DNA of 64,000 bases from an uncultured Mediterraneibacter sp. (GCA_944381935.1 CALWMN010000007.1:1-64000); one strand, 5' to 3'; shown: positions 34,851 through 44,414, numbered from the stretch's first letter. Notes: generated by a model not told the origin, from the sequence alone. Program-made: numbers and translations.

Positions 34851-36113
34851 ATGAATGAAAAAAAATTAAGCACGATGGAAATTGACGCCATAGGCGAAAT
34901 ACTGAATATCAGTCTCGGGGCTTCCGCAACTGCGGTTTCATCCATGCTGGACGCCCGGGTAGACATCACCACACCGGTTGTCCGTGTGGTGAAGAAGGAG
35001 GATTTTTCCTTTAGCAGCCTCAAACCCGCTATTGGCGTGGAAATTTCCTATATAGAAGGCCTCTCGGGCAAAAACGTTATGCTGCTGAAGCGGAGCGATG
35101 TCAAAGTCATAGTGGAAATGCTGATGGGGGTATCTTTCACAGATGAAGAGTTTGAACTCAATGAGATGAACATCAGCGCTATCAGCGAGGTCATGAATCA
35201 GATGATGGGTGCGTCCGCTACCGCTTTGTCAGAGCTGTTCGGGCGTGCGGTCAATATCTCAACTCCCCATTCCTTTGAGGTGTCGGGGGAAGAAGATTTT
35301 AAAGAGAAATATTTTACGACGGAAGATCCTATGGTGGTAATTGGATTCTCGCTGAGCATCGACGATAAGATGAAGAGCGAGTTCCTGAATCTGATGAGCA
35401 TTGAGCTGGCGAGAGAGCTTGTGTCCGGTTTCTTTACGGACGGACTGCCGGACGCAGAGCCTCCGAAGAAAGAAGAGCAGCCGTCCCAGCCGTCGGCACA
35501 GAGCGTGCCTGAGCAGCCGCAGGCGGCTCCGTCTGTACAGGAAGCACCAGCAGCCCAGGCGGCAGCACCAGCGGCCCAGGCGGCAGCACCGGCAGCACAG
35601 GAAACTCCACCGGTTCAGGTGGCAGTCCAGGCCGGGCAGGCAGTTCCGCCGGTCCAGGCCCAAGCCACACCGCAGCCGGGAACTCCAGCGCAGGCAGGGG
35701 CCCAGGTGCCCGCGGGTACGATCGAGCAGATGATGCAGACGATGATGCAGATGCAGCAGACGATGATGCAGATGCAGAACAGCCGGGAGGAAAGAAGGAT
35801 ACCGGTGAGAAAAGCGCCGGCCCCGGCTCTTCGCAGCGAAGAGTCAGAGGTCGACCCGGATGCAAACCTGGATCTGCTCATGGGAGTCCCGCTGGAATTG
35901 TCCGTAGAGATCGGACGGACCAAAAAGCTTGTAAGGGATATCCTGGAGCTGAACAAGGGATCTCTTGTTGTGCTTGACACGATTGCAGGAGAGCCGGTAG
36001 ACCTTTACGTCAATGGGGAATGCATTGCAAAGGGAGATGTCGTAGTTGTGGACGACAACTTCGGAATCCGTATCACAGAGATCCTTCAGGAAGATGCAGC
36101 AACAGAGGAGTAA
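34851..36113 (+). CDS. fliY: Flagellar motor switch phosphatase FliY (CheC-FliN fusion)
   Basis: C-ring protein that also dephosphorylates CheY. The N-terminal CheC-like domain (1-195) keeps both ExxN active-site pairs, E16/N19 and E113/N116. A long Gln/Pro/Ala linker (about 205-290), including 18-bp-type DNA repeats near 35550-35600, runs into a Met/Gln stretch (QMMQTMMQMQQTMMQMQ) and then the C-terminal FliN/SpoA domain (about 330-420). The ATG at 34851 is better spaced from GGGAGAG than the GTG just before it. The linker is unusually long for FliY. Confidence 0.94.
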   Translation: MNEKKLSTMEIDAIGEILNISLGASATAVSSMLDARVDITTPVVRVVKKEDFSFSSLKPAIGVEISYIEGLSGKNVMLLKRSDVKVIVEMLMGVSFTDEEFELNEMNISAISEVMNQMMGASATALSELFGRAVNISTPHSFEVSGEEDFKEKYFTTEDPMVVIGFSLSIDDKMKSEFLNLMSIELARELVSGFFTDGLPDAEPPKKEEQPSQPSAQSVPEQPQAAPSVQEAPAAQAAAPAAQAAAPAAQETPPVQVAVQAGQAVPPVQAQATPQPGTPAQAGAQVPAGTIEQMMQTMMQMQQTMMQMQNSREERRIPVRKAPAPALRSEESEVDPDANLDLLMGVPLELSVEIGRTKKLVRDILELNKGSLVVLDTIAGEPVDLYVNGECIAKGDVVVVDDNFGIRITEILQEDAATEE

Positions 36114-36119
36114 TGTCAG

Positions 36120-36467
36120 ATGTTGGAAGGAATAATCACCGGCATGGGGACGCTGCTGATCGTAGTCGCCGTGCTTTTCGCAGCATGGTGGGTGACGCGT
36201 AAAATTGCGGGCAGCGCACAGTTTGGCAGCCGGTCACGCTATATGAAGATCATAGACAGGATGCCCATTGCCCAGGATCGGTTTCTCGTTCTTGTCCAGC
36301 TTGGGGAGCGGGTATATCTTGTGGGAGTCGCATCTTCCGAGATCACGCTTCTTGCGGATATAGAGGGAGAACCGGTCCCCCTTCAGGATTCAGACCAGGC
36401 AGTGCCAGTTCCGACAGATTTTCGGGAGCTGATGAAGAAGATAGGGAGGAAGAACAATGGACGGTAA
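36120..36467 (+). CDS. fliO: Flagellar biosynthesis protein FliO
   Basis: Small membrane protein that helps the FliPQR export-gate core assemble. The 115-residue product has one membrane helix (about 5-27), a basic cytoplasmic turn and the FliO domain (SRYMKIIDRMPIAQDRFLVLVQLGERVYLVGV). It overlaps fliP by 11 bp and lies in the standard fliY-fliO-fliP-fliQ-fliR order. Confidence 0.9.
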   Translation: MLEGIITGMGTLLIVVAVLFAAWWVTRKIAGSAQFGSRSRYMKIIDRMPIAQDRFLVLVQLGERVYLVGVASSEITLLADIEGEPVPLQDSDQAVPVPTDFRELMKKIGRKNNGR

Positions 36468-37119
36468 TTCCCTGATCAACATAAACGGGAACGGGGTCCC
36501 CACACTGGATATCATGATTTTGATGACGGTTCTCATGCTTCTCCCATCCATTCTGATCATGATGACGTCCTTTAGCCGAATCCTGATCATCCTCTCTTTT
36601 ACGAGGAATGCGCTGGGGATCCAGCAGACGCCGCCCAACATGGTGCTGGTGGGGATTTCCCTGTTCCTGACGCTGTTCATTATGAGGCCGGTGCTCAGCG
36701 ATATCAATGATACTGCCTATCAGCCCTATGTACAGGGAGAGATAACCCAGGAGGAGGCGCTGGATGCCGCTTCCATACCTATGAAGGACTTTATGCTGCG
36801 CCAGACAGAAGTGGATACGCTGGATATGTTCATGGATTTTGCGGGACTGGAACCCACAGAGGATGTGCAGGACATCCCCATGACGGTTGTGATCCCGTCC
36901 TTTATGACAAGTGAGCTGGAGCGGGGCTTTATGGCAGGATTCCTTATATTTATTCCCTTCCTGCTGATCGATGTTATTGTGGCAAGCGTGCTGATGTCGA
37001 TGGGTATGATCATGCTTCCTCCGGCAACAATATCGCTGCCCTTTAAGCTGCTTCTTTTTGTAACGGTAAACGGATGGGAACTCCTGTTTGCAGCCCTCGT
37101 ACAGGGATTTAATTATTAG
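36457..37119 (+). CDS. fliP: Flagellar export gate protein FliP
   Basis: Core subunit of the FliPQR export channel, 220 residues. Membrane helices are seen near 16-38, 50-72, 155-180 and 190-212. FSRILIILSFTRNALGIQQTPPN is the family signature. There is no separate cleavable signal peptide of the enterobacterial kind before the first helix. AGGGAGG lies before the ATG inside fliO. Confidence 0.95.
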   Translation: MDGNSLININGNGVPTLDIMILMTVLMLLPSILIMMTSFSRILIILSFTRNALGIQQTPPNMVLVGISLFLTLFIMRPVLSDINDTAYQPYVQGEITQEEALDAASIPMKDFMLRQTEVDTLDMFMDFAGLEPTEDVQDIPMTVVIPSFMTSELERGFMAGFLIFIPFLLIDVIVASVLMSMGMIMLPPATISLPFKLLLFVTVNGWELLFAALVQGFNY

Positions 37120-37159
37120 CGCGGGTGTGTCCCGGGGATGAAGAAAGGAGAATGCTGTT

Positions 37160-37423
37160 ATGATGACTTCCGGGGAAATCAACGACTTGATGTATGAAGT
37201 GTTTATCCTGACTGTACAGCTCGGAGGGCCGGTGCTGATCGTCAGCATGGTGGTCGGCGTGGTGATTTCTATCCTTCAGGCAGCAACGCAGATCCATGAG
37301 CAGACGCTTACATTTGTTCCGAAGCTTGTCGTGGTCGGATGTATCCTCATCATGACGGGCGGCTCAATGATGGAGAGGCTGCAGGATCTGACCATACAGG
37401 TCTTCCGGCTGATCGCAGGATAG
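37160..37423 (+). CDS. fliQ: Flagellar export gate protein FliQ
   Basis: Small export-channel subunit of 87 residues with two membrane helices (about 15-39 and 51-74) joined by the conserved loop ILQAATQIHEQTLTFVPK. Length is normal. GGAG nine bases before ATG 37160. Sits between fliP and fliR. Confidence 0.95.
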   Translation: MMTSGEINDLMYEVFILTVQLGGPVLIVSMVVGVVISILQAATQIHEQTLTFVPKLVVVGCILIMTGGSMMERLQDLTIQVFRLIAG

Positions 37424-37433
37424 GAGGAGAAGA

Positions 37434-38216
37434 ATGCTGATCGCAGGTACTCCTGAATTTATGCTGTTCTGCCTGATCCTTATGCGGATGTCAGGCTTTA
37501 TCATGCTCAATCCGGTCCTGGGACGGAGGAATGCTCCGGCTATGTTCCGAACCGGACTTGCCCTTGTCCTTACCCTGGTCATTTACCAGGCAGAGAGTGC
37601 GGCAGGTACAGAAGTCCCGGAAGTATACAGCCCGGTGGCGTTCGGAATGATGCTTCTTCTGGAGTTCGGACTTGGATATCTGCTGGGATTTGTTGTTGTA
37701 CTGTTTGACTTTGTCATGACGCATGCAGGTTCTGTCATTGATTTTCAAATGGGACTGTCTATGGCGATGGTATATGATCCCCAGAACGGGGTGCAGATCG
37801 CCCTTACGGGACAGATCCTGGAGATCTACTTTATCCTGCTTTTTTTTGCGGTCGACGGACATCTGGCTCTGATCCGGATACTCCTGACATCGTCCCAGGC
37901 TGTCCCTTACGGAGCCGTGGTAATCGGCCAGCTCCAGGCGAATGCACTTGTCACCCTCTTCACCGAGTGCGTGGTGCTTGCCATGAAGCTTGCATTTCCC
38001 GTCATTGCCATCGAATTTCTCGTAGAAATCTCGATTGCGCTCCTGACAAAGATTATCCCGCAGATCAATCTCTTTGTCATGAACATTGACTTAAAGGTAA
38101 TAGTCGGGCTTCTTTCCATGCTCTTCCTGATATCCCCTATCGGAAACTACCTCAGCAGCATGGTGCAGGAGATGATCGCCGAGATTCAGGAGATGCTTCG
38201 CCTGATGGCAGGATAA
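37434..38216 (+). CDS. fliR: Flagellar export gate protein FliR
   Basis: Export-channel subunit, 260 residues, with about six hydrophobic helices and the conserved MRMSGFIMLNPVLGRRNAPAM N-region and QINLFVMNIDLKVIVGL near the C-terminus. AGGAGGAG precedes the ATG. Separate from flhB here; in some clostridia the two are fused. Confidence 0.95.
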   Translation: MLIAGTPEFMLFCLILMRMSGFIMLNPVLGRRNAPAMFRTGLALVLTLVIYQAESAAGTEVPEVYSPVAFGMMLLLEFGLGYLLGFVVVLFDFVMTHAGSVIDFQMGLSMAMVYDPQNGVQIALTGQILEIYFILLFFAVDGHLALIRILLTSSQAVPYGAVVIGQLQANALVTLFTECVVLAMKLAFPVIAIEFLVEISIALLTKIIPQINLFVMNIDLKVIVGLLSMLFLISPIGNYLSSMVQEMIAEIQEMLRLMAG

Positions 38217-38275
38217 AAAGTGGCAAGGCACAGGCATACACCGAAGAAGCTGTGAATGAAGGAGTGTGATGGAGA

Positions 38276-39337
38276 ATGGCGGACAGTTCCAAAACAGAAA
38301 AAGCCACCCCGAAAAAGCGGCGTGACGCACGGAAAGAGGGTAATATATTCTTCAGCTCTGACGTCGTTATGATCGTGGGTCTGGCAGGCACATTCTATGC
38401 GTTTAAGGTTCTGTTCCCGGGCATGTATGAAGCCGTAGGGCAGTTCACGAGACAGCTGATCGTTATGGGAGGCGGGCTGGAGGACGCCTCGGGACAGCAC
38501 CTGGAAGCGGTGGTGGAGGACTTTATCAGTGTGTTCCTGCGCACAGCCTTCCCGATCATGCTCATCAGTATGGCGCTTGCCATTCTGGCAACAGGGGTAC
38601 AGACAAGATTCCTTTTTACAGCAAAAAAGTTCTCGCCTAAGCTGCAGAATATCAGCCCTCTCCAGGGGATCAAGAAACTGTTCTCCCTGAAAAATGTCAT
38701 TGAACTGTTGAAAAACATTATCAAAATCATCATCCTGACCATCATTCTGTACACGATACTGAAGGATGACTTCATAGCGGTTGTGCGGACGATGGATATG
38801 GGAATCACCAGGTCGTCGGTCTATATGCTCAACCTTGCCATGGACCTTGTGGTCAACGTGGCGCTTGTCTTTGCCGTGATCGCCGTGGCGGATTATTTTT
38901 ACCAGAGGTGGGAATATGAGCGCCAGCTTCGGATGTCTAAGGAAGAGATAAAAGAAGAGGTGAAGCAGACGGAAGGAAATCCGGAGATCAAGGGCAGGAT
39001 CCGCAATGTGCAAAGACAGATGGCGAGAGCCAGGATGATGCAGGCTGTTCCGTCTGCGGACGTCATCATCAGAAACCCGACCCACTTTGCCGTAGCGCTT
39101 AAATATGATATGGAGAAAAATGCCGCACCCGTCGTGGTGGCAAAAGGCCAGGATGAGCTTGCCCTCCGTATTGTGAAGGTCGGCGAGGAAAACGGAGTGG
39201 CGGTGATCGAGAACAAGCAGCTTGCGCGCGGCCTGTATGCCTCGTCTGAAGTGGATCAGGAAATACCGAGAGAGTACTACAGTGTAGTCGCTGAGATTCT
39301 CGTGAAAGTGTACAGGCTGAAGAAAAAATTGGAGTAG
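38276..39337 (+). CDS. flhB: Flagellar export switch protein FlhB
   Basis: Export-gate protein whose autocleavage changes substrate specificity from hook to filament. The 353-residue protein starts with the typical DSSKTEKATPKKRRDARKEG, has four membrane helices (about 30-50, 87-107, 145-165, 185-207) and a cytoplasmic domain with the intact cleavage motif N267-P268-T269-H270. A free-standing FlhB-C-like protein (19388) is also encoded in the window. Confidence 0.96.
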   Translation: MADSSKTEKATPKKRRDARKEGNIFFSSDVVMIVGLAGTFYAFKVLFPGMYEAVGQFTRQLIVMGGGLEDASGQHLEAVVEDFISVFLRTAFPIMLISMALAILATGVQTRFLFTAKKFSPKLQNISPLQGIKKLFSLKNVIELLKNIIKIIILTIILYTILKDDFIAVVRTMDMGITRSSVYMLNLAMDLVVNVALVFAVIAVADYFYQRWEYERQLRMSKEEIKEEVKQTEGNPEIKGRIRNVQRQMARARMMQAVPSADVIIRNPTHFAVALKYDMEKNAAPVVVAKGQDELALRIVKVGEENGVAVIENKQLARGLYASSEVDQEIPREYYSVVAEILVKVYRLKKKLE

Positions 39338-39349
39338 ACAAAACAGATT

Positions 39350-41407
39350 ATGAAGAGATTACTGAATAATGCGGTGTCACTTTTCGTGATAACGATCGTG
39401 CTGCTGCTTATCATTCCATTGAGTCCGGTGCTTCTGGACGTCATGATCATCCTAAATATATCCATTTCAATGGTCATCCTTCTGATCAGCATGAACATCA
39501 AGTCGCCGCTGGAATTTTCCATTTTTCCGTCGCTGCTTCTGATTACTACGCTGTTCAGGCTTGGAATCAATGTGTCTTCCACCAGGAATATCCTGACGAA
39601 CCAGGGAGAGGCCGGAGCGGTGATCCGTGCGTTCGGAGATTTCGTCCTGCAGGGCAACCCGGTCGTAGGTTTCATTATCTTTATCATCATACTCCTCGTG
39701 CAGTTCATCGTCATCACCAAGGGAGCCGAGCGTGTGGCAGAGGTTGCCGCAAGGTTTACGCTTGATGCGATGCCCGGAAAACAGATGGCTGTTGATGCGG
39801 ATTTAAGTTCAGGGCTGATTACAGAGGACCAGGCGAGAAAGCGTCGTTCCGATATCCAGAGAGAAGCCGATTTTTACGGGGCTATGGACGGTGCGACAAA
39901 GATCGTCAAGGGAGATGCGATTATGTCGCTTCTCATCGCATTGGTCAACCTCGTGGGAGGTTCCGCGATCGGAATGCTCCAGAACGGGATGGGATTTACA
40001 GAAGTGCTTTCCGTATACTCCATCGCGACCATCGGTGACGGGCTGGTCTCCCAGATTCCGGCGCTTCTGATCTCGACTGCCACCGGTATGATCGTCACAC
40101 GTTCGGTTTCCGAGGGAAGCATGAACGAGGATGTGTCCCATCAGTTCCTTGCGCAGCCCCGTGCGATCATGACGGCAGGCCTGGTCCTGCTTGTCCTCCT
40201 GTTCGTGCCTGGCATGCCCAAGCCCCAGCTTCTCATTCTCGGCGTGGGCCTCATGATTGTGGGATACCGCCTGTCGCAGAAAATGCAGGATATGGCGGAG
40301 CAGGCGGAGGAACAAAAGCCGCAGGCTGCCCCGGAGGAGGAAACGACTCCCGAGGAATACTACAGGGATATCAGCAATGTGTATTCCCTGATCGGGGTGG
40401 AACCGGTGGAGATGGAATTTGGCTACAGCCTGATCCCGCTGGTGGATGAGGCGAGCGGAGGCAAGATGATGAACCGTATCGTGATCTTCCGCCGCCAGTA
40501 TGCGCAGGAGATGGGGCTCGTTATTCCGTCGATCCGCCTCAGGGACAGTTCGGCTCTCAACACGAACCAGTACCGGATCAAGATCAGGGGCGAGGAGGTG
40601 GCAAGAGGGGAGATCCTGGTGGATTACTACCTTGCGCTTGAGCCGTCGAATCCGTCCGGCGTGATAGACGGCATTGAGACCATTGAACCGGCGTATGGCA
40701 TCCCGAGCAGATGGATACTTCCCGAGAACAAAGAGATGGCAGAAATTTACGGATATACTGTAATCGACCCCCTCTCCGTCATGGTCACACATCTTTCTGA
40801 GACAATCCGGAGACACGCGTCTGAGCTGCTGAGCAGACAGGAGACTGTACAGCTTGCGGAGAACCTGAAGAAGACGGCTCCGGAGCTTGCGGAGGAAAGC
40901 ATCCCGCAGGTAGTCTCCTACAGCCTTCTGCAGAAGATCCTGGTCAGCCTGCTCCAGGAAGATATCCCGATCAAGGATCTGGAGACTATTGTGGAGACTG
41001 CGTCAGACTGTGTGGCAGCGGGGACAGACTTCCACAATACGGTTGAGAATGTCAGAACAGCCTTAAAGAGGACGATCACCAGAAAATTCTGCCAGGAAGG
41101 ACAGATGAGTGTCATCACATTGGACGCCGACCTGGAGCGGATGATGGTGGAGAACCTGGTCAAAGGGGAGTCTGGAGTGCAGATTTCCCTGAATCCCGAT
41201 ACCGTACAGAATATGATTACCCAGCTCGGGACGGAGATGAAGAAGTTCCAGGATCTCTCCAGGGATCCGGTGCTGCTGACCAGCCAGGTGCTCCGCTTCT
41301 ATGTGCGCCAGCTCCTGGAGCCGGTATACCCTGATCTGAATGTGCTGGCATTCCAGGAAGTGACGAACAACATCCAGATCCAGGTAGTCGGCAACATCAC
41401 CCCGTAA
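39350..41407 (+). CDS. flhA: Flagellar export gate protein FlhA
   Basis: Large export-gate subunit, 685 residues. The N-terminal half has about eight membrane helices with the conserved cytoplasmic FHIPEP-type region (AERVAEVAARFTLDAMPGKQMAVDADL); the C-terminal half (about 335-685) is the cytoplasmic docking ring for FliI/FliJ and chaperone-substrate pairs. It is followed by fliA, with no flhF or flhG between, which is unusual for clostridia. Confidence 0.96.
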   Translation: MKRLLNNAVSLFVITIVLLLIIPLSPVLLDVMIILNISISMVILLISMNIKSPLEFSIFPSLLLITTLFRLGINVSSTRNILTNQGEAGAVIRAFGDFVLQGNPVVGFIIFIIILLVQFIVITKGAERVAEVAARFTLDAMPGKQMAVDADLSSGLITEDQARKRRSDIQREADFYGAMDGATKIVKGDAIMSLLIALVNLVGGSAIGMLQNGMGFTEVLSVYSIATIGDGLVSQIPALLISTATGMIVTRSVSEGSMNEDVSHQFLAQPRAIMTAGLVLLVLLFVPGMPKPQLLILGVGLMIVGYRLSQKMQDMAEQAEEQKPQAAPEEETTPEEYYRDISNVYSLIGVEPVEMEFGYSLIPLVDEASGGKMMNRIVIFRRQYAQEMGLVIPSIRLRDSSALNTNQYRIKIRGEEVARGEILVDYYLALEPSNPSGVIDGIETIEPAYGIPSRWILPENKEMAEIYGYTVIDPLSVMVTHLSETIRRHASELLSRQETVQLAENLKKTAPELAEESIPQVVSYSLLQKILVSLLQEDIPIKDLETIVETASDCVAAGTDFHNTVENVRTALKRTITRKFCQEGQMSVITLDADLERMMVENLVKGESGVQISLNPDTVQNMITQLGTEMKKFQDLSRDPVLLTSQVLRFYVRQLLEPVYPDLNVLAFQEVTNNIQIQVVGNITP

Positions 41408-41440
41408 GAATACCGGGGCGGAGGAAGCAGAGGAGGAGAG

Positions 41441-42244
41441 ATGAGCCACAGCACAGAATCATACGAAAATATGACAAACGAAGAGCTTCTCGAAGCGTAC
41501 AGCCGTACCAGAAGCCTGGAAATGAAGCAGGAACTGGTTCTCCGGTATGTGTATGTAGTGCGGACGATCGCCCTGCAGATGCGGGACATTTATCTGGGGT
41601 TCACTCAGGTCGAGGATATTATCCAGGAAGGAGTGATTACACTGATGAATCTTCTGGACAAATACGACAGTACGAAAAATGCTAAGTTTGAAACTTATCT
41701 TTCGCGCAGGATGCGAGGCCTGATTATAGACATTGCACGGAAACAGGAATGGGGGTCCCGCAACGTGCGCAAGAACATGAGGGAGATTGAGAATGCCGTG
41801 GCAGAATTGACGGTTAAGACCGGGAAGACTCCTGATTCCAGAGCGGTAGCGCAGCATCTCGGGATTCCCTATGAAAAGTATCAGGAAATCATTGGCAAGA
41901 ACAACCTACTCTCCATAGCTTCCCTGGATACGATACTGGAAGAGGCGCAGGAAAAAAAGAGGGCGGCGCAGGTTCCGTCAGCAGAGGAGCGACAGCAGCC
42001 GGAGGAATCATATCTGCGCAAGGAACTCTCCGAAGTTCTTGAGAAAGGAATTGACAGCCTCAAGGAGAAAGAGAAGATTATTATTTCCCTCTATTATGTC
42101 GAAGAATTAAATATGAGGGAGATTGCCCGGGTGCTGGAGGTCAGTGAGCCCCGTGTCTCACAGCTCCATGCCGGAGCAATCAAGAAATTGAAAGAATATA
42201 TTGAACGGGAATTTGAGATGACTCCCGGTCAAAAGAAAGGATGA
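41441..42244 (+). CDS. fliA: Flagellar sigma factor sigma-28 (FliA/SigD)
   Basis: RNA polymerase sigma factor for late flagellar and chemotaxis genes, 267 residues. Region 2 (about 25-95) has YVYVVRTIALQMR and EDIIQEGVITLMNLLDKYD; region 3 (about 105-150) and region 4 (about 200-260, with a helix-turn-helix MREIARVLEVSEPRVSQLH) are complete. Its antagonist FlgM is encoded at 53964. Being inside the flgB operon, its level should follow the G-tract promoter at 21516. Confidence 0.94.
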   Translation: MSHSTESYENMTNEELLEAYSRTRSLEMKQELVLRYVYVVRTIALQMRDIYLGFTQVEDIIQEGVITLMNLLDKYDSTKNAKFETYLSRRMRGLIIDIARKQEWGSRNVRKNMREIENAVAELTVKTGKTPDSRAVAQHLGIPYEKYQEIIGKNNLLSIASLDTILEEAQEKKRAAQVPSAEERQQPEESYLRKELSEVLEKGIDSLKEKEKIIISLYYVEELNMREIARVLEVSEPRVSQLHAGAIKKLKEYIEREFEMTPGQKKG

Positions 42245-42250
42245 GTGAAA

Positions 42251-43000
42251 ATGTTTCAGGGATTTTATACACTTACATCCGGCGTACTTACACAGAACCG
42301 GAACCTCAATGTGATCAGCAACAATATGTCTAATGCCATCACCCCCGGCTTTAAGTCGGACAGGTTCGTTATCTCAGACTTCTATAATGAGATGATGATC
42401 CGCACAGGCAATAAGAACAAGTCTGACACCACGCGCATTGGCTCCATGTCGCTGATCGCAGGAGGAGACGAGACCGTGACCGACTATACCCAGGGAGTCT
42501 TAAGCGTATCCACCAGCACGCTGGATTTCTCAATCACCGGAAACGGATTCTTCTCCATCCAGACTGACAATGGCACGGTCTATACAAGAAACGGGAATTT
42601 CTCCCTGGATAATGACGGGTATCTCTGCCTGCCGGGAGTGGGCAGGGTTCTTGGCACCGGCGGGGAGATCTATCTGGGAACGGACAGGATCACAGCCGAC
42701 AGCCAGGGGCGCCTCTATAATGAGCAGACAGGAGCCCAGCTCGGTCAGCTCATGGTTGTAGATTTTGCCGATTATGCCCAGCTCAACAAAGAGAACGGCA
42801 ACGTGTTTACCACGAATGCCAACGCCGTGGCAGCAGATGTGGACATCCGGTGGAAAACACTGGAAAATTCCAATGCTGATCCCATCGACCAGATGACGAG
42901 GATGATGGCAAGTCAGAGAGCTCTCCAGAGTTCTGCCCAGATCCTCACGATCTACGATGAGCTCATCAGCCAGATGAGAACGATGGGACCGGCAAGCTGA
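42251..43000 (+). CDS. flgF: Flagellar hook-basal body protein, FlgF-type (FlhO-like)
   Basis: Rod-type subunit, 249 residues, with MFQGFYTLTSGVLTQNRNLNV at the N-terminus, SNNMSNAITPGFKSD motif, a central VxxTSIxGNGFF-like segment (FSITGNGFFSIQTDNG) and the C-terminal helix DPIDQMTRMMASQRALQ. ATG 42251 is preferred over the in-frame GTG at 42245, which touches the ribosome site. Paired with the next gene, as FlhO-FlhP in B. subtilis; which of the two is proximal rod cannot be told by eye. Confidence 0.85.
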   Translation: MFQGFYTLTSGVLTQNRNLNVISNNMSNAITPGFKSDRFVISDFYNEMMIRTGNKNKSDTTRIGSMSLIAGGDETVTDYTQGVLSVSTSTLDFSITGNGFFSIQTDNGTVYTRNGNFSLDNDGYLCLPGVGRVLGTGGEIYLGTDRITADSQGRLYNEQTGAQLGQLMVVDFADYAQLNKENGNVFTTNANAVAADVDIRWKTLENSNADPIDQMTRMMASQRALQSSAQILTIYDELISQMRTMGPAS

Positions 43001-43051
43001 TAACGGCAGAAATGCCATCTGCATGAAGGAAGAGAAAAGGAGGAAAATACT

Positions 43052-43765
43052 GTGGACACTTCATTTTATACGGCGGTGCGGGGAACCATGACACAGCAGA
43101 CACACATGGATATCCTCTCCAATAACATAGCCAACCTGAACACGAACGGGTACAGGACAAAGAACGCTTCGTTCCTTGACCTGATGTATTACAATATTCG
43201 TGGGACGGAGGATCAGATGGGAGATCTCCGTGCGGGGACAGGGACAGTCGTGGAACGGACCGAATCAGATTTCACGAACGGCGTCCTGATACAGACGGGC
43301 GGCGCGTACGACTATGCGATCCAGGGAAACGGATTCTTCATGCTCCGCAACCCTCAGGATAACACTGTAGAGTATACGCGGGACGGAAGCTTTGCGCTCT
43401 CGCAGAGAGCCGACGGGTTCTACCTCGTGGACGCGGAAGGGTGGCTGGTGCTGGATGCACAGCAGAACCCGATCCGGTACGACGGCGGTGAACTGGGCGC
43501 CAATCCGGCGATTTTTGATTTCGTCACGACGAACGGTATGCTGAGCACCGGGAGCAACAGGTTTATTCCTGTAGAGAAGAACGGGGCGCCATTCCTGGCA
43601 GGAGCCGAATCAAGGCTTGTGACCGGGGCGCTGGAAAGCTCCAATACGGATCTGGCTCAGGAGATGTCAAAGGTAATCATATCCCAACGGGCGTACTCCT
43701 ATATGCTCAAGATGATACAGACATCCGATGAAGTGGAACAGACGATCAACGGACTAAGAAGATGA
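43052..43765 (+). CDS. flgG: Flagellar hook-basal body protein, FlgG-type (FlhP-like)
   Basis: Rod-type subunit, 237 residues. N-terminal MDILSNNIANLNTNGYRTK, central DYAIQGNGFFMLR and C-terminal SSNTDLAQEMSKVIISQRAYSYMLK are standard. Translation starts at a GTG (43052) with AAGGAGG eight bases upstream. It follows the FlgF-type gene and precedes cheC. Confidence 0.86.
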   Translation: MDTSFYTAVRGTMTQQTHMDILSNNIANLNTNGYRTKNASFLDLMYYNIRGTEDQMGDLRAGTGTVVERTESDFTNGVLIQTGGAYDYAIQGNGFFMLRNPQDNTVEYTRDGSFALSQRADGFYLVDAEGWLVLDAQQNPIRYDGGELGANPAIFDFVTTNGMLSTGSNRFIPVEKNGAPFLAGAESRLVTGALESSNTDLAQEMSKVIISQRAYSYMLKMIQTSDEVEQTINGLRR

Positions 43766-43784
43766 CATAAGAGAGGGCATTGAG

Positions 43785-44414
43785 ATGAAAATTCAAAGGT
43801 ACGAAGATATGGGGGCAATGGAGCTGGACATTATCCGCGAGATCGCCAGCATCGGGACCGGATATGCTGCCACATCCCTGGCGAGTATGCTCGGCAGCGA
43901 AGTGAGGATGACGATACCAGAGATCAATCTTCTCGGGTACAGCGAGACGATCGATAAGATGGGGGATCCCGAGGAGTGCATCGCGGCAGTCCTCACACAG
44001 ATGTCCGGCGACGTCGAGGGAATCATGCTCTTCCTGCTCCGGCTGGACTTTATCAACGAGGTCTTAGGCAAGATGCTGGGAAAGACGGTCGACAGCTACG
44101 AAGAAATGACAGAGATGGAGATTTCTGTCCTGACAGAGCTGGGTAATATCATTATCTCATCCTATGCAAACGCAATCTCCCAACTGGCAGGGATACGAAT
44201 TAAGCTCAGCGTGCCGGGGGTGTCGGTCAATATGTTAGGCGGCATACTGACAGTGCCTATGGCAGAGTTCGGATATGTCACGGACAAGCTGCTCCTGATT
44301 GACGGGCAGCTCCTGGTGAATCAGAAGAGACTCAACAGTACGCTTCTGATGCTGCCGGAGATGGAATCTCTTAATGTGCTGATGCAGAAACTGGGGGCAG
44401 TTTATGAGGGATGA
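43785..44414 (+). CDS. cheC: CheY-phosphate phosphatase CheC
   Basis: Adaptation protein that dephosphorylates CheY and binds CheD. Of the two active-site repeats (D/SxxxExxN), the second is intact (S114, E118, N121) but the first reads D15, E19, Ser22, so its Asn is replaced by Ser and that site may be weak or dead. The 209-residue length matches CheC. It overlaps cheD by 11 bp, which supports their working together. Confidence 0.92.
   Translation: MKIQRYEDMGAMELDIIREIASIGTGYAATSLASMLGSEVRMTIPEINLLGYSETIDKMGDPEECIAAVLTQMSGDVEGIMLFLLRLDFINEVLGKMLGKTVDSYEEMTEMEISVLTELGNIIISSYANAISQLAGIRIKLSVPGVSVNMLGGILTVPMAEFGYVTDKLLLIDGQLLVNQKRLNSTLLMLPEMESLNVLMQKLGAVYEG

Noticed and set aside
38276-39337. 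FliR-FlhB fusion as in some clostridia
   Set aside because: fliR ends at 38216 with its own stop and flhB has a separate start and ribosome site.
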